Shown in pieces: positions 32,574-44,367 of a stretch of 64,000 bases of DNA. The number at the start of each line of letters is the position of its first letter. Position 1 is the first letter of the stretch. A model generated the notes under the pieces. It did not search any database. It had not been told where the DNA came from and worked only from the letters and a program-made list of their open reading frames with translations. The DNA comes from Diatrype stigma. Its lineage: Eukaryota; Ascomycota; Sordariomycetes; Xylariales; Diatrypaceae. The DNA is taken from contig JAKJXP020000029.1 in the NCBI GenBank assembly GCA_022225965.2, forward strand, positions 186,001 to 250,000. The letters are read 5' to 3'. The translations under genes were made by a program, and so were the position numbers.

Positions 32574-32602
32574 TTGGGGCAATTGGGGCAATTGGGGCAA
32601 TT
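32574..32602 (+). repeat. 9-bp minisatellite, three units
   Basis: TTGGGGCAA three times in a row, 30 bases after the 12-bp array. Confidence 0.85.
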
Positions 32603-33050
32603 GGCGCCATCGGGTTTGGCTGCACAGAAGAACTTGCCCCCTGAATTTCTGGTTCTCGAATCGCTGAAACTGCGCGAAAATGGGGGCTGGGAAGGGGGAA
32701 ATGTGGGGCGAACGGGCCGCCAAACGGCACACCAAACAGCGATTGGCCAATCAGACCGACGCATGGCCCAGCCCCGAGATTTCCGTATAATACGAGCATT
32801 AACGCAGCAATAACCGCCCGACTTATACCTACGCTTTTAAACCGTCTCACAGACAACCAGCGCTCTTAGAAAACTTTCCAGTCTCATTCCTACTTAATCA
32901 TCCATTTAGTTTCCTTCTTACTTGCAGAGATTTTCCTCCGTCTGGCTAGAGCTAAAATAAAACACTGCATTCCACCTGTAGCTAAGGACGAAGGAAATCT
33001 AGAGACGAGGGAAGAGACTGCTTAGAGACAGGTACCTGCTCTGCTGTACC

Positions 33051-34325
33051 ATGAACGTGGCCGCCCGCGTGCAGTATCCCGGCGCCATGTCGCCGCCAAA
33101 CAACAAGGCCTCCCGGCCCTACCAGACATCATCGTCCTCGCCCCGCGACTACGACTTTGATGACCGGGCCCTGAACTACACCAAGCCCAACTCGCACTTC
33201 GACAGCCACGATGACTTCTACGCCTTCCTGGAGAACAACAGATCGGACATCCTGCTCGGCTCCACCAACCCCGTGATACCAGGCATCCCACCGCTACAAG
33301 CACAGTCGCAGTCCCAGCAGCAGCAGCCCCACAACCGCCACCAGCAGCAACGCTCCAGCGGGTCCAACGTGATGATGCCGCCAACTAACCAGGAACCGTC
33401 GCGGCCGCCCATGACAGGCCGGCCGCGGGCACCCTCGTACACCACTGGGAGCCAGTCCGAGGAGATGCTGGTCGCCAAAAGCGAAGCTGCCAAGAAGGCG
33501 CAACGCGACGCACAACGCCAGAACGGCGGTGGCCGTCGGCAAACCAAGCCACCGCCGTCTGCTTCATCGGGTCCACAATCGCGCCCCGGGAGCAGCAGCC
33601 GATCAGGGAGCGGGGCGCCAGACTACCCATCTAGCTCGCAGCAGACGAGTCCCAAGAGACGGCCAGTGTCCTCATCCGAGTCCAGTCCCACGGCTGCGGG
33701 AGGAGGCCTCGCCCCAAACAGCGCTGCTGCCGCCAACGGGAACGGGGCATCGATCCAGCGGCTCAAGACGCCGAGCCTGATGGACTCGGTGCTGCACCCG
33801 CTGGACCAGAAGGTGCGCGAGTACGGGGAGCTGATGCGGCGCGAGCAGGAGCAGATGGACCGGCTGGACGACGAGCTGCGCGTGCTGGCGGAGCGGCGCG
33901 CCGAGGCCGAGGCCCGCTTCCTCGAGGCCAAGGGCAAGCACGATGACTTCCAGCGCCGCCACGAGGACGTCGAGCGCGCCATGCGGGGCGAGCCGCCCCT
34001 GCCGCGTCAGGAGCCCGGCGGTGGCATGCCGCCGCCGCCGACCATGACAGCACCGGGAGGGCCAGCGGGGTTGGGGATAGGAGGAGGTCCTGGAGGTCCC
34101 GGGGGAGTAGTTCCGCCGCCGCTGAGGAACGAGAGGTTCCCGAGACCTGCGAGCTATAACCCGCATCCCCACCATCACCCCCACGACGACGATGACCTTA
34201 CGGACGACTCCGAGGAAGACGATAGGCCCCGCCCGCCGGCGAATCGCCGCGTTCAGTCTCAGCAGTCGTTCAAGCCGCCGCAGAAGAAGGGCGGGTTCCG
34301 CATGAGTCTGTTTGGCGGCAGATGA
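33051..34325 (+). CDS. Conserved-type disordered/coiled-coil protein, unknown function
   Basis: Intronless, 424 residues, not recognised. An N-terminal folded-looking piece (residues ~25-70, DYDFDDRALNYTKPNSHFDSHDDFYAFLENN) leads to a Gln-, Pro- and Ser-rich disordered region. A single charged coiled coil follows at ~245-325 (LMDSVLHPLDQKVREYGELMRREQEQMDRLDDELRVLAERRAEAEARFLEAKGK). Then come Pro/Gly-rich linkers, an acidic patch (DDDDLTDDSEEDD) with a preceding His run, and a basic C-terminal end GGFRMSLFGGR. The layout suggests a cytosolic scaffold or trafficking adaptor, inferred only from composition. A second start (MSPPNNKASRPY, codon 13) is possible. Confidence 0.6.
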   Translation: MNVAARVQYPGAMSPPNNKASRPYQTSSSSPRDYDFDDRALNYTKPNSHFDSHDDFYAFLENNRSDILLGSTNPVIPGIPPLQAQSQSQQQQPHNRHQQQRSSGSNVMMPPTNQEPSRPPMTGRPRAPSYTTGSQSEEMLVAKSEAAKKAQRDAQRQNGGGRRQTKPPPSASSGPQSRPGSSSRSGSGAPDYPSSSQQTSPKRRPVSSSESSPTAAGGGLAPNSAAAANGNGASIQRLKTPSLMDSVLHPLDQKVREYGELMRREQEQMDRLDDELRVLAERRAEAEARFLEAKGKHDDFQRRHEDVERAMRGEPPLPRQEPGGGMPPPPTMTAPGGPAGLGIGGGPGGPGGVVPPPLRNERFPRPASYNPHPHHHPHDDDDLTDDSEEDDRPRPPANRRVQSQQSFKPPQKKGGFRMSLFGGR

Positions 34326-35323
34326 GATGAGATCGATGGGTGGATGGATATATGAATGGATGGATCGATGGTTTTTCGATGATGTAATGAGTTATTAATA
34401 TGGAGGGTGAAGGGTGGTGTTGCGGTTGACGGTTCAGCACAGCACAACACAGGGAAAGGGGCGATGGTGAGGCTGGATGCGGACAGGACTACGCTGATAG
34501 CAAGGTTCTTTGGGTTGTATTGATTTTTCACGCGGCATATCCAAAAGGGAGGCTACATCACATCGCTGATGGAGGAACACCCCCCAAGTTGGGGTTATCA
34601 CACGAAGGGTTATGGGTCATACGTCGACAGGAAATGTTTTCGGCGCTTCTTTCTGCTTCTTCTTCCTCTGGTTTCTATTGCTGGGCTGGCCAGAGTAACA
34701 GATAGGTCAGCTTTCGAGCCGTTGCTAGATGACGGGTTTCTATAGGTCTTTGTGTGCTGCGCATAATACATACCCAATCATAATCAAGTAGTGGTTGTCT
34801 CGCCTTACATGATGTCAACTTGTCCTTCTTCCCTTCGTAGTGACCCCTTTTTAATCTTGATCACCCCCACCCCCACGCCTCCCTCTGGTATATCCACCAC
34901 CATCACCAACTCTACCAACCATCGCCGTGTGTACGGCGACTAGGCGCAAAGAGCAGTGATGCCTGGTTGGGAATACTGAACATGCATCAGGCCCCATGGT
35001 GAATAATCATGAGGTCCTGCTATAGCTGGTACCACGTGGGAAATGCAGCTAGATAACTGTTCGGAGACTTTTCCGATCGAACCTCGACGTCAGGAATATC
35101 AGCATCCTACGTATATGCGGCGATCTATGCAGTGCCGCAAGATACGCCCCGGCATTTCATAACGGCCTGGGATGCGTCTACTTCATCGCGAGTACCACAT
35201 TGTAAGTTTTGAAGCTGCTGGGTAGAGAGGACTTTCCCAAACCAACTGCATATCTATCATGAACTCGTCACATCGTAACACCATAACAAATGTTTTTTCT
35301 TGTCTCCCATCCCACCTGTCCAA
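34326..35323. other. Convergent 3' flanks
   Basis: Between the coiled-coil gene and the MFS transporter gene. Nothing supportable. Confidence 0.5.
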
Positions 35324-37212
35324 CTAGATGACGTAGACGTACCTCGGCGACCCATCCCCCATCTCGGCAATCTCCGCCTCCGTCTTACCCTCCACCTTCC
35401 AGTCCTCCTCGCCGCGCGCCCGCGCCCGGTTCACGCGCGCGTAGTAGCACGACAGGAGAGCAGACACCGAGAGCGACACGAAGGCCGCGGCGATCGCGAC
35501 CGCGTACCCGGTTCTGTAGGTGGGGGCGTCCTTGTTGGGGTACAGGAAGGGGGCCACGATGCCGGCCGAGTTGCCGATGGAGATCTGCACGCCGGTCGCG
35601 AAGGCGCGCTTGCCGTAGCGGGGCTTGTTGCCCGCCAGCCACGCGACCGACAGCGTGCCCTGGACGTACTGGCCGGCGGCCGCGACGCAGCAGCCGGCGT
35701 AGCTCAGCGCCGCGCCCCGGTTCGCCAGCAGCATGGCGTAGCCCCCCGCCACGGCAAGGCCGAACCCGCACACGAAGGGCCCGCGCTTCGGCCCGCTCCG
35801 GTCGCTGCACCGCGCCACGAACAGGTACACGCCGATGGCGACGGCGTAGACGGGCGCCGTCAGCGCCTGCGACTCCACGGCCGACCACCGCCCCAGCCCG
35901 CGGATGATCGTCGGCAGGAACGTCGCGTGCCCGTACAGCAGCACGTCCTGCGCGAAGTTCGACAGCGCGAACGCCCAGATCTGCCAGTCGCGCGCCCCGG
36001 ACTTGACGTCCGCCCAGTGGAACTTCTCGTCGTCGTCTTCGCGCTGGGACCCATGGCCCGTCTCGGCGTGCCGGAGGGCGAGGAGGGAGGCGCGCTCCGG
36101 GTCCGACAGGAAGCGCGCGCGCGAGATGCTGGAGGGGAGGATCAGGTAGGCGGCGATGCCGACGAGGATGGAGGGGAGTCCTGTTGTGGTACGTGCCATT
36201 GAGTGTTAGTCTAGTTCCAGGAGACAAGGTATGGATGTGCCTGAGTATCTATGGCCTGACCTTCAATGATCATGAGCCACCTCCACGCTCGGAGCCCTGC
36301 CACGCCGTCGAGGAAGCCCACCCCGTAAGCTATGAGGCCGCCCACGGAACCGGCCGTGGCTGATCCGATGCCGATGTAGCCCAGTCGTATCCCGAGCTGT
36401 TTCCTCGTGTACTGTGGCACGATACCAATCAGCTTAAAGTTACTATGGCAGGCACCCCAGGTTGGAAAGTACGCACAAACATGGTGAGGTAGACCACCAA
36501 GCCTGGGTACAGCCCTGACTCCACCGTCCCCATCACCAAGCGAATGGCTATGAGACCTCCATAACTTCTGCAGAGTCCTGTCAGTGTGGCAGTCAGGCCC
36601 CATGCTACGGCGATGAAGCCGAGGTATATGTTAGGCCGAGCTTTCTTGATGATCAAAGTCGAAGGCACCTCCAGTAACTGCAAGGTTGTGTATTAGCGTA
36701 GGTAGGCACACACTTACACCCACCTATCTGTCTCATGGTTTGGACTCTACTCACGCAATATGGTATGAAGAGCACGGCGACACAGATCTGGAACTGGTTC
36801 CCCACAAGGCCGAGGTCTTCTTCAATGCCGTACAGCTTGGAATTCCCGATGTTGACTGTGATGAACAAATGACCAGTCAGCTTCATTAGTCCGCATGGCA
36901 AGACCCATGATGGGCAGGTGCTGGACATAATGTACTTCTGTCCAGAAAGTTGACAAGGTAAAGCAGCACTGCTATAGGTATGATGTGGAGGTCAAGTTTC
37001 CGTGTTATGGCTCGTCGGGTTTCGAGGGACACCTCGCCTGACTCGACTTCGCAGAGGTTGGCCTGGCTGGATGGCCATGAAGAGACACTGGTGGGTGATT
37101 CTGTCTCAGCAGTGGTAACTGGCTCCAAGGGCGGTTTGATATCTATGTCGGCCATTTCGGTTGAGCTGCGGTCTTCTCTGAACTCGGAGTACCTGAATTC
37201 TGAAGGAACCAT
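35324..37212 (-). CDS. MFS transporter, anion:cation symporter (Dal5-like) family
   Basis: Five exons: 37212-36936, 36855-36755, 36677-36477, 36411-36261, 36180-35324, giving 528 residues. Starting at the in-frame ATG 37155 would give 509. The family signature is clear. A hydrophilic N-terminus leads to LDLHIIPIAVLLYLVNFLDR and NIGNSKLYGIEEDLGL in helix 1 and loop 1. Next come QFQICVAVLFIPYCLLEVPS, KKARPNIYLGFIAVAWG, RLVMGTVESGLYPGLVVYLTMFY (helix 4), RKQLGIRLGYIGIGSATAGSVGGLIAYG, WRWLMIIEGLPSILVG, then helices 7-12 ending YARVNRARARGEED. Members carry allantoate, nicotinate, pantothenate or other organic anions with protons across the plasma membrane; the substrate here is open. The central loop contains KFHWADVKSGARDWQIW, usual for this family. 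The last exon is far more GC-rich than the introns. Confidence 0.9.
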
Positions 37213-38481
37213 GGCCAGGCCCGTCGACGAAAGCTTTCTTATAGGGAATTATATGTGGGTGTACACCAGAAGCGTCTACCCCCTTATCAATGTCTCAAGG
37301 ATCATAGACCGGCATTGGAGATGCAAGACACAACCACATCTGGATTGACCAATGTATGTCCTACGGTCGCTATCAGCATTTACGGATCAACATCTCGGGT
37401 GTTCTCGCGACCCGTTAGGTATTCTGGAGAAAGATATAGAGCTGTGGTGGAACTCAGGGTAAGCACAGCCGTGTCCCTGTACTCGAAGTCTATTTGATAT
37501 ATTCCAAAACATGGCACTGAGACATAGACGATACACTAGATGACGTTGGTGTGCGTTCAGGGCGATAACAGGTTCTAGAGTACCATTGGTCTGCTCGAGT
37601 CATGGATGACGACAAGGGCCAATTGGCCAGGAGCGACGTCCGACGGCAAGATATATACTTTCCCGCTTGTCTTAGAAGCTGCAGAGTTATAGTGTGCCTT
37701 TCGATTGAGACATCTTGCAATTCTCACTCAACAGAAGTCAATCGTCCGTCATGAGCTCGACCACTCGGGTATGTCTATTAGAGGACTTTGTACATTCTAA
37801 CTAGTGGCTTGGTTTGTACAACGAACTACGGCACATAACACATCATCCTCACATGGTCCTAGATAGATCTACAGCTTTCCCGGACGCTCACTACTCACCG
37901 TGCTCACATAGGTTCTCAATGCGTGCAGATCAACCCAGCCTCCGCGAGAGGGAAGACTCTGACTACTACCGAAGAAGCGCAGCCACATGTTTCTGGGTGA
38001 CGATAAGTCCTTGTATGCTCCTAGATGAGCTTTCCCACATGGGACATACCGCAAGTTCACGAAAACGACAATGCATACGACGTTAACGCCACTGAAACCG
38101 AGCCTACGCCTGTAGTCGAAGTCTGTGGCTTGATGATCATCCATCCCGTGTGTGAATCCTAGTATACTGGAACGATGCTGATAAGTATTAGCGCTTATAG
38201 GATACTGTGCCTGGTGCGACCCATGTCCGCATTTGATATGCCTGGGGTGTCAAGACCATTGATGTTGGCGTACCAGCTTGCGGATCAGTAATCACATAAC
38301 ACGCGGTCGAAGTTGGGAATCCTCGCAGTGAATGTATTGAGTATCGTGGAAGCTCTATCTCTAGGTAAGAGACTATCACCTAGCCATCTCAAATGTTATT
38401 GATGATCAGGTTCTGGCTGAAAGCAAATTTATTTGCAAGTGACACCTGGCTTCTCTCCCATGACATAGAAATTGTGCCCCT
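37213..38481. other. Intergenic region
   Basis: 1.27 kb holding the transporter promoter and the 3' flank of the next gene. Short open frames only; nothing recognised. Confidence 0.5.
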
Positions 38482-40058
38482 TTACCAGCAGACCCGAGCC
38501 TTGAATAAAAGCTTAGACTCTTGCTTGTCCTTCCCCTCGACGGGCATCACGTATTTAAAGAGCGCCGGAGATACCACAAGCTCTACTTTTCCATTGCCAG
38601 TGTCACTCTCCCGCTCGATTTCCCACTCGGTATCCATCCAACTTTCGTCTAATCCTTGTCCATAAAGGACACCCTGGGACGTTTTTGGACAAAGCACGTA
38701 TCGGGATTCACTTCGCGCCATCAGCTTCGCGAGAGCCACAGCTTTCTGGATAATTCCTAGGAACTGCTGCTTCACTTTATCAGGTCCAACGTAACTCGAA
38801 TATCGTGCAAAAAAGCGGACCATCTCATCAGCGAGCTGGTTCTCGCATTGTCCTCCAGCGGCGTAAACACCATTGTCGCCGTAGATCATGTGCAACAACT
38901 GTCCTGTCAAGGTTCCCCACGTGTAAAATAGCGGAACTGTAACGGCTCTGGATGCTTTAGGCTGGACTGAGAGACATAATTGTTAGCAACCTTATGCGCT
39001 CGGTCTTCGGATAATAGATACACACCTCTGTTAACTCCCTCGGTAGTCTGGATTGCGTTGCCAGCTGCGATTTGATAAACGGATGTTGGACTGTTTAGAA
39101 TCTTGTTCATGAGCAGTCGCCATATAGCGGCTTCTATGAACAATGGCTTCGAATTCTGCAATAAGTAATCGTCAGGGTTTGGGGTCAATTGTTGGAAGAA
39201 GGGCTGGTGCTCTTTGGTAGCACGCCTCCGCGGGAGGCCATGGAATTGCTGGGCGGTCAGATTGTGGATTGCAAACTTGAGAATCCGCCAGTGACTACAG
39301 ATCTCCTCTTCATCTGGGGTTGACTGTGGCCTGTTGGACTGCAAGACTGCTATCTGGCCACAGAGCTTTTGGCACTGGTCTCGTAGTTTCGCGTTGTCCT
39401 TACGCAACTTCATGTTCTCGGCGCATGCCTCGTTGTAGTCATCCATGTCTGGGAATTTCTTCTCACTGTCTACTGGTCCATCAATCACCTCTTGAGGGAG
39501 TTCCAGATCATCGTCCTCGGAAACTTGGATCTGAGCTTCCGTAGTTGCCAGGTTATCGGATTGGACATCCTGTGATTGGGAGGTCGGTTGACTCGCAAGG
39601 GCTTCGCCTGCCTGAGATTTGCTGCTGCCTCGAAGCCATTCGATTAGGTTTCCCTCATTTGGTTTGTTCTCTTCAACTGGTTGTCTCTCCTGAAGAGGTT
39701 TGCTCTCCTCAACGGTCTTTTTCTCTTCGATTGGCTTACTCGGGTATTCGACAGTCATATCGCGACCTTCGCTGCTGGACGGATCTTCCGTGGAATCGGG
39801 GATGGGCTTGGCTGCTCTATCAGTCTCGGATGGGTCGTTGTGGACAGGCGACTCCCCTCCATGGTTGTTCGGGCTAGAATAGGCAACTAGGTCAACTTCG
39901 CTCTGTGTCTCCTGCTTGGTTTGTTTATGACTGCGTCCACCGTCAACTGGCGAAGAGGACGAATCGAGCTGGTCTGCTGGTCTCTTCTGACCAATATGTG
40001 GGTCGTGATGATTGCCCTCATGCTGACCGCGATGGTCATTATCTGCGGGGGGTTCCAT
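38482..40058 (-). CDS. Coiled-coil protein of unknown function
   Basis: Two exons, 40058-39026 and 38966-38482, giving 505 residues. The intron starts GTGTGT, has a GCTAAC branch site and ends CTCAG. The N-terminal ~200 residues are disordered, acidic and repetitive (a run of EEKKTVEESKPLQERQPVEENKPNEG), with a basic patch GQKRPADQLD near residue 25 that could be a nuclear signal. Residues ~205-242 form a short coiled coil (NMKLRKDNAKLRDQCQKLCGQIAVLQ). The remaining ~260 residues are a mostly helical, conserved-looking domain: CSHWRILKFAIHNLTAQQF, FIEAAIWRLLMNKILNSP, and over the splice AVTVPLFYTWGTLTGQLLHMIYGDNGVYAAGGQC. I do not recognise it by name; it resembles lineage-expanded fungal proteins. 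It is divergent from the Hsp70-like gene with 683 bases between starts. Confidence 0.65.
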
Positions 40059-40741
40059 CTGGGTATAATTTACCAGTTGGTGAAGGTAGCACCGGAAGGG
40101 ATTTCAGTTCAGATAGGAGTGATGGGGAATATGAGAGTTTGGGGTCCAATAATGCAATGGCTTTTGGTTGAATGGAAGGTCAAGCGTGATTGTAACTTTC
40201 GGGCTGTTGATACCTCGAGTCAGAAAGGGTTATCAGTCCTAGGCGAAGGTAATAAACGGAAGGTGGGAGGAAGTGCAAAGTACCTCTCAGTCTAATTCTT
40301 GATTAACTGAGATGGTTGTGCGAGATTTGTAGCCCTGAAGAGTGCTGGTGCTGTGGCAACGGATGGGAAGGAACGTGATATGGGCCGTCAACATGTAGAA
40401 AAGAATGAATGGAAGCCGAGGTACTTGGGCACAGGTACTCACGGCACACTCACAACGTACATACGTACAGGTAAACCTGGTCACATTCCTCTTTTGCCCT
40501 TCACGGCTGTCAATGTTTGGTAGGCCATCCTAGTTACTTCCTCTTTTGGAGGACCCTGTTGACCTTCTCTGTAACAGACCCAGAACCCAGTTCCCTTCAC
40601 CAACGGTACCACGCCTCTGATAAGACGGTCTTCATTCCTTGATGAAATCCCAAGTTTTCAACCTCACATCCAACGCCTCAGCAGTCAACACAGTAAAGTC
40701 CTGTTTTCCATCATCTATCTTCACCACTGGTGATCATCAAG
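40059..40741. promoter_or_regulatory. Shared divergent promoter region (coiled-coil gene / Hsp70-like gene)
   Basis: 683-bp spacer between two outward-facing start codons; both promoters must lie here. I do not see a classic heat-shock-element array of three GAA/TTC inverted blocks, but did not scan exhaustively. Coregulation is inferred only from the arrangement. Confidence 0.4.
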
Positions 40742-43044
40742 ATGCCTCCCATACCGAGTACGAGACTCATCGTGGGCATCGACTTTGGAACCACGTAAGT
40801 AAATCTGATGCCATCGTTGCGCTACCCTATGATCACAACTACTTGGTTTTTGGATTCGAGACTGACCACTCACCATCATCAGATTCTCCGGGGTCGCCTA
40901 CGCTGTCGTCCAAGGGGAGGCGCGTCCCACTAACATCAACGTCATCTCCCAATGGCGTGGCGTCAAGCAAATGAGCACGTACGAACGGGTCAAGGTCCCT
41001 ACCAAGATCGTGTATGATCCCGCAGGAAAGATTCACTGGGGTTACGAGGTCCCAGATGATGGCGACGCAATCGAGTGGTTCAAACTTCTCCTTGTGGAGG
41101 AGAAAGACCTGAGCGAGAAGCTACGGGGCTCCAATAACACCCAGGTACCAAGAAAGAAGCTGGATGATCTGGACAAGGACGTGTTGATTGTCGTCAGCGA
41201 TTATCGTAAGTCCATCTGATTGCGAGAAAGCTACTTAGCATCGCCTAACAGGTAAGCTGTCAACTAACCATGGATTCGTCTACAGTACGTCAGCTATGGG
41301 AATACGCTCTGACACATATGGAGCGAACACTTGGCGCTGTTGCCGAAGTCGCATCCTTGAGCATTGTCTTGACCGTTCCCGCCATCTGGCCCGAATATGC
41401 CCGCAACACCATGTTAAAAGCTGCAAAGCTTGCTGGTATTTGCGAGGATCGTGTCTCCGGGAAGACAGTGATTCAGCTTGTACCGGAGCCTGAGGCTGCT
41501 GCCATTGCTACTATATGCACAGTAGTTCCTGACCGTCCTGACATCGATCCCGGCGATAGCGTCGTGATCCTAGATATCGGAGGTGAGTTATCGTCTTTTC
41601 GACTTACCTTCCATGACTTTCGAAATACGTGTTCAGAAAATGCTAACTACAATCATTATAGGAGGAACAGCGGTAAGTCATCCTTTGGTGACATTCATTA
41701 GGTCTATTAATCGAGTTTCACCTCCACTTTACTGGGACTGACGTACGGGTCTATTGTCATAGGATGCGATTAGCTACACCGTTGACAAAGTCAAACCATT
41801 TCCCCAGTTCCGCGAAGTTGTCGAAGGAGATGGTATGCCTCTTTCACATATCTTGCTACAGCTGAGCTGTTGAAACATAGCTTCTGCTTCTATTCTAACT
41901 ACCATGTTAGGGTCATTCCATGGCGCCAAGCTTCTCGACAGAGAGTTCGAAGATTACATCAAGATGTACATTGGCCTCCAGAATTGGGAGAGATATTCCA
42001 AGTTCCACAGCAGAATCCTCAACGAGAGCTGGGAATACTCAATCAAGCCAAGCTTCGACAACACGGACAGACAATGGATCGTTGACACCATCATTGATGG
42101 GAAGGTTGACTTGAACAAGGAACAGATCGCAGACTGTTTTGAGAAGTCGGTAATGCCAGGCATCAAGGAACTCGTGAAGAGCCAGATCGAACTGATTAAA
42201 AAGGCTACACATGCTCCCCCCAAGGTACGACACAAAGCCCAAAGTAATTACCAAGGTAACCCCTAACATACAACATAGTTCGTCTTTCTAGTCGGCGGAT
42301 TCGGTAGATGTCCTTACATCTACCATGCTCTACGAGAGGGCCCCTGTAGCGAAGATGGTATTCATCTCATCCAAGCTACAGATAGTGCACCGTGAGTGCT
42401 CTTGGCGAATCACCTCTTTACCCTGTGGTTGTTATTCCCTCCCTAGAAACTAACCTTTGGCTTGTAAAAGTTGGTCCTGCGTCGTCCGTGGTGCGGTTCA
42501 ATTCGGTGCCAACGTGCAACCGTCAGCACGACGAGCAAGATACAGCTATGGCTGGAGTACAGATGAAACGTTCGACCCAGATCAGCACAGTGTTGAGGAC
42601 CGATACTGGGATGAAGGCCGCGGCGAATACATGGCGTCCAACCAGGTACACTGGCCTATCAAACGCGGCCAAGAGCTAGCGGATGGTCAATATAACACCT
42701 CATACGTAATCATGTTCCTACCAACCGCTCGAGGTTACAATAAGCATAAAGCTTATATGTACAAATCAATTCTTCAAGACCCACCGACTAGAATCAACAA
42801 GGACCTCGCATACAGTAAAAATGAGTCTGTAGCGGACGGTGTGGAGTTCTTGGGCAAGATCGCAGTCAAGACTCCTGTGAGTGTTGAAGATTTACCGAAG
42901 CGGAAGAATGCCCAAGACAAGGAGTTTCCTACATTTGAGTGGACTTGGGATATCCGCGTCAGTGGCCGCTCGGTCGAGATGATTGCCACCACTTCGGATG
43001 GTGCTAAGGTTGGAGAGCTCGTCCTTGACGACGTTATGAAATGA
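40742..43044 (+). CDS. Fungal Hsp70-like ATPase protein
   Basis: Eight exons: 40742-40794, 40883-41205, 41286-41582, 41662-41672, 41763-41832, 41911-42224, 42279-42391, 42471-43044 (584 residues). The actin-fold nucleotide-binding domain is recognisable: phosphate-1 loop LIVGIDFGTTFSGVAY, connect-1 area SIVLTVPAIWPEYARNTMLKAAKLAGI, VPEPEAAAIAT, phosphate-2 DIGGGTAD spelled across an 11-nt micro-exon (41662-41672), and adenosine motif FLVGGFGRCPYI. The C-terminal ~190 residues (from WSCVVRGAVQFGA) replace the canonical substrate-binding domain with a divergent beta-rich region ending VELVLDDV-like. This is the non-canonical Hsp70-like family expanded in filamentous fungi, distinct from Ssa/Kar2/Ssc1 chaperones. 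Biological role is not established. It is divergent from the coiled-coil gene, and an OTT_1508-like deaminase lies 1.3 kb downstream. Confidence 0.87.
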
Positions 43045-44367
43045 AACTCGAAATGATACCTCGGTTACAAGGTTGAATGAAGGGGCTGTACACGAGGGCA
43101 CTATCGGGAATTAAGTAGCAGGCATTGTGATGCCCGTGGTATCTCGTTTATTGAACGAGTATTTTGAGGGTGGATGGCTCCATGTTAGCTGGCACAGTTG
43201 GAAGACCAATCTTGATGTTCGGGGAAGCTATTGCGCTTTCAAAGTCTTAACTAGCTTGAATGAAAGCAATGTGTCTACGTACACCTTGACGAATGTCCCA
43301 TAGCTTCATCAATTTTACTATGTTGCAAGGAAGCTCACAAGGAGATCTAGTAATGGATTATTCGTAGCCCCCGAACGACAATGCAGTCATGACAGTCAAT
43401 AGGTTCAAGCCGCATGCAGTCAAGCCAAAGCTGTCGAGCGACTACTACTATGGGCTTCGTCATACTGAAATACCTACCAGTTACACGTGGGCTGAAAGCT
43501 ACTGTAAGAACAACATCCCTGGTGGAACTCATGCTGAATATACTGACGATGTTGTTACTGGCATTGAGACGCTCAGTCTTAGCTATTGTTACTAAATGGT
43601 AGTGAATCCCTGACCCCTATTCTTGAAGGGGCGGCCTCCGTATAGCTGCCGCCACCCTTAAATTAGTGGAGTTCAAGTGGGGCTATATAGCCCCTATCCC
43701 CTATCCCCTGCTACCCCTGATAAAAGCACCACAAAATTGATAACATTAGACCCGTCTTGAAGAGAAATGCGAAATGCAATCCATAGAAACTCTCTACCCG
43801 TTTTGTTATTGATATCTGCTCAGTCTCAATATGTCCCGAGGTAATCCAGTTCGTGGTTGCTTGAAGCGAGAAGATAACCAGAGCTTCCTATTCCACTATT
43901 CTAATTCCCTGGGTGGGTAGGTACCTAGTACCATGATGTGCAGGATCCCGTTACTAAGTAGCGGGATAGTCTCTTGTACGCTAACCAGCATAACCCTAAG
44001 CTCATGAGGTAGGCATTCCAGGGTGCAGTAATTCGACGAGATGCATCATATGACCCAACTTCTTCAGAAGCAAACATCTATGGGGTCAGTACTTATGTAC
44101 ATGACAACTCAGTTGCCAAGTCTGAGAAGTTCCGTTTCTTACAGGTATCTGGACAGTGAAATCTATGCGGGAGGCCTGCCATAGAACATTGGAACTTCAA
44201 AGACCCAGAAGCGGATTGCTCTTAATTGACAGCGTGGACAGTATAGTGATGAGTTCAATCGTATTATTTATACCTATAAACTCATTCGATGTGCAAGTTC
44301 ATTTACTACTGTGATTGCTCTAGGGAGCTTGCTTCGTATATTCGACTTAATCCGATACGCCTCTACT
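43045..44367. other. Intergenic region
   Basis: No gene supported. Contains C/G-run sequence and a perfect 16-bp palindrome (43679-43694), plus a GGTAGGTACCTAG motif near 43915. Confidence 0.5.
43679..43694. repeat. 16-bp perfect palindrome GGGGCTATATAGCCCC
   Basis: Perfectly self-complementary and followed by CCCCTAT repeats. Could be a binding site, a hairpin or part of a decayed element. Similar CCCCTATA-type sequence recurs near 46.5 kb. Confidence 0.6.

Larger units (their letters stand above)
29192..33050. other. Long gene-poor region
   Basis: 3.9 kb with no gene I can support. It contains the second arm of the inverted repeat (30870-30926) and two minisatellites near 32.5 kb. Open frames at 31140-31463 and on both strands of the minisatellites have repetitive or unremarkable products. 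The final ~250 bases are the promoter and leader of the gene at 33051. Confidence 0.5.

Noticed and set aside
35300..36202. 300-codon plus-strand frame opposite the MFS transporter
   Set aside because: Shadow of the GC-rich last exon of the transporter; Arg/Val-rich with no domain.
43389..43602. Two overlapping ~65-codon frames after the Hsp70-like gene
   Set aside because: No start context, no domain, no neighbouring exon fit.
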